A stretch of DNA of 64,000 nt, from the NCBI RefSeq assembly GCF_029625315.1, contig NZ_CP121110.1, positions 248,001 through 312,000 on the forward strand. Reading direction: 5' to 3'. The DNA comes from Flavobacterium ginsengisoli. Lineage in GTDB: Bacteria; Bacteroidota; Bacteroidia; Flavobacteriales; Flavobacteriaceae. Numbering within the stretch: position 1 is the stretch's first letter; every line of letters starts with the position of its first letter. Positions 61,596 to 64,000 of this stretch are shown one piece after another. Under the pieces are notes generated by a model, which was given only the letters and a program-made list of their open reading frames with translations, was not told the DNA's origin and made no database searches. The position numbers were made by a program, and so were the translations under genes.

Positions 61596-61870
61596 AGCCA
61601 CAGATTAAAAGGATTAAAAAGATTTCTTTTGGAAAAATAAAAAGAAATCAATTGCCTCCAGCTTTAGCTGGAGGTTTCATAAGATAAATAGATAAGGGCT
61701 TTAGCCAAATAATTAGTTTGGCTAAAGCCCGACAAGTTCGAATATTTTTAACCTCCAGCTAAAGCTGGAGGCAATTGAAAAAAAATAACCATATATTAAA
61801 TGGTGCAGAAGTAAGGAAAATTCGTGAATTCGTGGCGAAAAAAATCTTTCTAATCCTTTTAATCTGTGGC
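61596..61870. repeat. Three-level nested hairpin
   Basis: Outer arms GCCACAGATTAAAAGGATT (61597-61615) and AATCCTTTTAATCTGTGGC (61852-61870). Middle arms ATTGCCTCCAGC..GGAGG (61651-61674) and CCTCCAGC..GGAGGCAAT (61752-61775). Inner hairpin GGGCTTTAGCCAAA..TTTGGCTAAAGCCC (61696-61730). Two repeat families are nested here. Confidence 0.75.
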
Positions 61871-61886
61871 AAAAAATAAATAAAAA

Positions 61887-63311
61887 ATGAAAAAATCAAT
61901 TATTGCATTATTAACGATTTTAGCAAGTCTTCAAATCAGTGCAAAAATCAAACTGCCAGCATTGTTTACTGATAACATGATGCTACAGCAAAAATCTAAC
62001 GCACCAATTTGGGGCTGGGCAGAAAAGAACGCTAACATCATAATCAAAACTTCGTGGGATTCTAAAAGCTATAAAACAAAAGCAGACGCTTCAGGTAAGT
62101 GGAAAACAGAATTACAGACTTCTTCTTTTGGTGGCCCATACACGATTGAAGTTTCAGAAGGAAACGAAAAAGTAACCATCAAAAATGTTTTATTAGGTGA
62201 AGTTTGGCTTTGTTCAGGACAATCGAATATGGAAATGCCATTGAAAGGATTTCAAGGTCAGCCAGTTAAAAATGGAAACGAAATTATTGTAAGATCGACC
62301 AATAAAAACATTCGTTTAATTACGATTCCAAGAGCAACGGTTTTGGAACCTTTGCAAGATTTCGAAGGAAAATGGGAAGAAGCTTCTCCAAAATCGACTT
62401 CAAATTTTAGTGCAACAGCTTGGTATTTTGGGTCGCTTTTACAGGAAGTTTTAAATGTTCCGGTTGGATTGATTCATGTTTCGTACGGAGGTTCGAGCAT
62501 GGAAGCGTGGATGAATCAGGAAATGCTGAAAGATTTTACAAGTGCTAAAATTCCGACCACAAAAGAAGAATTGGCAAAAGATCCGAATCGTGTTCCGACA
62601 ACTTTATTTAACGGAATGCTTTCGCCTGTAATTGGTTACGGAATTAAAGGCTGTATTTGGTATCAGGGCGAGTCGAATTACGAAAGAGCTTCTGAATATA
62701 CCGCTTTAATGAAGAAAATGGTCAGCAGTTGGAGAGCGTTATGGAAACAAGGAGATTTTCCGTTTTACTATGCGCAGATCGCACCGTTCAATTATGCTTC
62801 TTTTCACCCAAAAGATTATCAGGAAAAATACAATTCAGCTTATTTGAGAGAAGCGCAGTTTAAGGCTTCAAAGGAAATTCCGAATGCAGCAATGGCAGTT
62901 TTAATGGATGTTGGAGAAGAAAATAACATTCATCCAATGGACAAAGAAAAAGGAGGGAATCGATTAGCTTTTCAAGCTTTGGCAAGAACATACGGAATTG
63001 AAGGTTTCGAATTCGAAAGTCCGAAATACAAATCGATGGAAATAAAAGATGGTGCTGTAACGGTTTCTTTTGATGATGTTGCAAACGGAATTACATCTTA
63101 TGATAAAGAAGTAACTGGTTTTGAAATAGCAGGAGAAGACAAAGTTTTTTATCCAGCTAAAACTGTGCTCAGAAGAAAATCAGTGGTTTTGACTTCGGGT
63201 AAAGTAAAGAATCCTGTTGCGGTAAGATATTTATGGAAGGATTTCGCTAAAGCGGAATTGTTTAGCGCAGGTGGTTTGCCAGTTTCTTCATTTAGAACAG
63301 ACGAATGGTAA
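61887..63311 (+). CDS. Sialate O-acetylesterase-like (SASA/CE20-type) carbohydrate esterase
   Basis: A 474-residue exported esterase with a signal peptide (1-19, ending I-S-A). The catalytic block is V-W-L-C-S-G-Q-S113-N-M-E with S113 as nucleophile, followed by Y-G-G-S-S-M-E-A-W near residue 202 and W-Y-Q-G-E-S-N near residue 258. A Asp-x-x-His-like pair near N-N-I-H-P-M-D-K (about 352) is the likely acid-base part. In this setting it would remove acetyl groups from pectin sugars rather than sialic acid. Confidence 0.88.
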   Translation: MKKSIIALLTILASLQISAKIKLPALFTDNMMLQQKSNAPIWGWAEKNANIIIKTSWDSKSYKTKADASGKWKTELQTSSFGGPYTIEVSEGNEKVTIKNVLLGEVWLCSGQSNMEMPLKGFQGQPVKNGNEIIVRSTNKNIRLITIPRATVLEPLQDFEGKWEEASPKSTSNFSATAWYFGSLLQEVLNVPVGLIHVSYGGSSMEAWMNQEMLKDFTSAKIPTTKEELAKDPNRVPTTLFNGMLSPVIGYGIKGCIWYQGESNYERASEYTALMKKMVSSWRALWKQGDFPFYYAQIAPFNYASFHPKDYQEKYNSAYLREAQFKASKEIPNAAMAVLMDVGEENNIHPMDKEKGGNRLAFQALARTYGIEGFEFESPKYKSMEIKDGAVTVSFDDVANGITSYDKEVTGFEIAGEDKVFYPAKTVLRRKSVVLTSGKVKNPVAVRYLWKDFAKAELFSAGGLPVSSFRTDEW

Positions 63312-63383
63312 TTATGAATTGTTAATTGTGAATTGTTAATTGTGAATTGTTAATTGTGAATTGTTAATTGTGAATTGTGAATG
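63312..63383. repeat. Tandem 14-bp repeat (ATTGTGAATTGTTA)
   Basis: Four to five consecutive copies lie directly after the esterase stop codon. Confidence 0.7.
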
Positions 63384-63411
63384 ATGAGTTATGAGTTTTG
63401 GCGTCTAGTTT

Positions 63412-63460
63412 GTCATTTCGACGAAGGAGAAATCTTCGCAAGTAACTCGACAAAGATTTG
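63412..63460. repeat. Half copy of the GTCATTTCGACGAAGGAG hairpin
   Basis: Only the left arm and part of the loop are present. The right arm is missing, which suggests decay or a partial insertion. Confidence 0.6.
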
Positions 63461-63497
63461 GATCCAAAATAATGATTTTTAAGAAGCTTAATTTATA

Positions 63498-63604
63498 ACT
63501 CTCGCAGATTTGGCAGATTTTGGAGATAAAAATAAATCTGCTCAATCTGTCAAATCTGCGAGAGAACAAAAAATATACCTACAAGGTTTTGGAAACCTTG
63601 CAGG
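63498..63604. repeat. CTCGCAGATTTGGCAGATT hairpin followed by AAGGTTTTGGAAACCTT hairpin
   Basis: CTCTCGCAGATTTGGCAG pairs with CTGTCAAATCTGCGAGAG (63498-63567), and CCTACAAGGTTTTGGAAACC continues into CTTGCAGG (63578-63604). Together with the two repeats before them they fill the 305-base gap to the last gene. Confidence 0.65.
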
Positions 63605-63616
63605 AAAACGTAAAAA

Positions 63617-64000
63617 ATGAAAAATAATATACTATTACTACTTCTCTTCACGACGCTTTGTCTTAGAGCGCAAATCCCTGCACTTGATAATTACAATCAG
63701 GTTTGGACAACGCAAAGCAACAATTCATCAGAATCGATGCCTTTGGGTGGCGGTGATATTGGTATGAATGTCTGGGTAGAGAAAGGTGATTTGTATTTCT
63801 ATTTTTCCCGAAGCGGAACTTTCGACGAACATAATACTTTATTGAAATTAGGTCGTGTAAAAGTGACGTTAAGCCCAAATCCTTTTGAAGGAAAAGATGG
63901 TTTTCGTCAGGAATTGAAACTCAAAGACGGTTATATTTTATTAGGGCAGAATAATACTAAAATCAAACTTTGGGTAGATGTTTTTAAACCCATAATTCAT
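63617..64000 (+). CDS. DUF5703/GH95-like exported glycosidase, N-terminal part (partial)
   Basis: The frame from ATG at 63617 stays open to the window edge (128 residues). A signal peptide (1-19, ending L-R-A-Q) leads into Y-N-Q-V-W-T-T-Q-S-N-N-S-S-E-S-M-P-L-G-G-G-D-I-G-M-N-V-W-V, which matches the DUF5703 N-terminal beta-sandwich, related to the N-terminus of GH95 enzymes. GH95 enzymes are alpha-L-fucosidases or galactosidases. The catalytic barrel lies outside the window, so function is only suggested. Confidence 0.78.
   Translation, partial: MKNNILLLLLFTTLCLRAQIPALDNYNQVWTTQSNNSSESMPLGGGDIGMNVWVEKGDLYFYFSRSGTFDEHNTLLKLGRVKVTLSPNPFEGKDGFRQELKLKDGYILLGQNNTKIKLWVDVFKPIIH

Overview
The window is from a low-GC member of the Bacteroidota, most likely a Flavobacterium. 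Supporting signs are a SusC/SusD pair behind a FecR anti-sigma factor, TAnnTTTG-type promoter boxes, A-rich leaders instead of Shine-Dalgarno sites, a RAYT-type Y1 transposase with REP hairpins, many intergenic hairpin repeats, and a long series of pectin-degrading enzymes.

Layout. 1-5.4 kb: end of a FecR regulator and a SusC/SusD uptake pair. 5.8-10.2 kb: small housekeeping and unknown genes, a PncC/CinA-type amidohydrolase whose tail is duplicated, a RAYT transposase, and a DsbA-like lipoprotein. 10.4-13.2 kb: three genes resembling a toxin-immunity array (one SUKH). 13.3-18.2 kb: two exported thioredoxin-fold proteins, a PQQ-type sugar dehydrogenase, and a LytTR two-component pair. 18.4-24.2 kb: a tripartite RND efflux operon. 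25.3-33.3 kb (minus strand): FucP-like permease, MaoC hydratase, Gfo/Idh/MocA oxidoreductase, and two mirrored pairs of a class III CoA-transferase with a signal-less solute-binding-protein-like protein. 33.7-37.4 kb (plus strand): FAH-family hydrolase, zinc dehydrogenase, SDR and lactonase, matching most of an oxidative L-fucose or L-rhamnose pathway. 37.6-64 kb: pectin side-chain enzymes (PL10, GH28, a GH141-like beta-helix fused to a mutarotase-like domain, GH78, two beta-propeller hydrolases, GH2, GH106, an acetylesterase and a DUF5703 protein) with an SSS symporter, an MFS exporter and an AraC regulator.

How it fits together. The secreted and periplasmic enzymes would strip rhamnose, fucose, galactose and acetyl groups from rhamnogalacturonan. 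FucP would import the deoxysugar. The SDR, lactonase, zinc dehydrogenase and FAH hydrolase would oxidise and cleave it. No sugar-acid dehydratase is seen here. A palindrome, TGTAATCGATTACA or a near match, lies in both key divergent intergenic regions (33.37 and 40.63 kb) and probably ties catabolism to polysaccharide breakdown through a LacI-type regulator outside the window.

Caveat. Ten genes carry 16 one-base frameshifts (14 insertions, 2 deletions). Correcting each gives a full-length protein, so most are probably sequence errors. Coordinates for those genes span the corrected gene.

Most likely undescribed system: the CoA-transferase plus cytoplasmic solute-binding-protein-like module at 26.8-33.3 kb.
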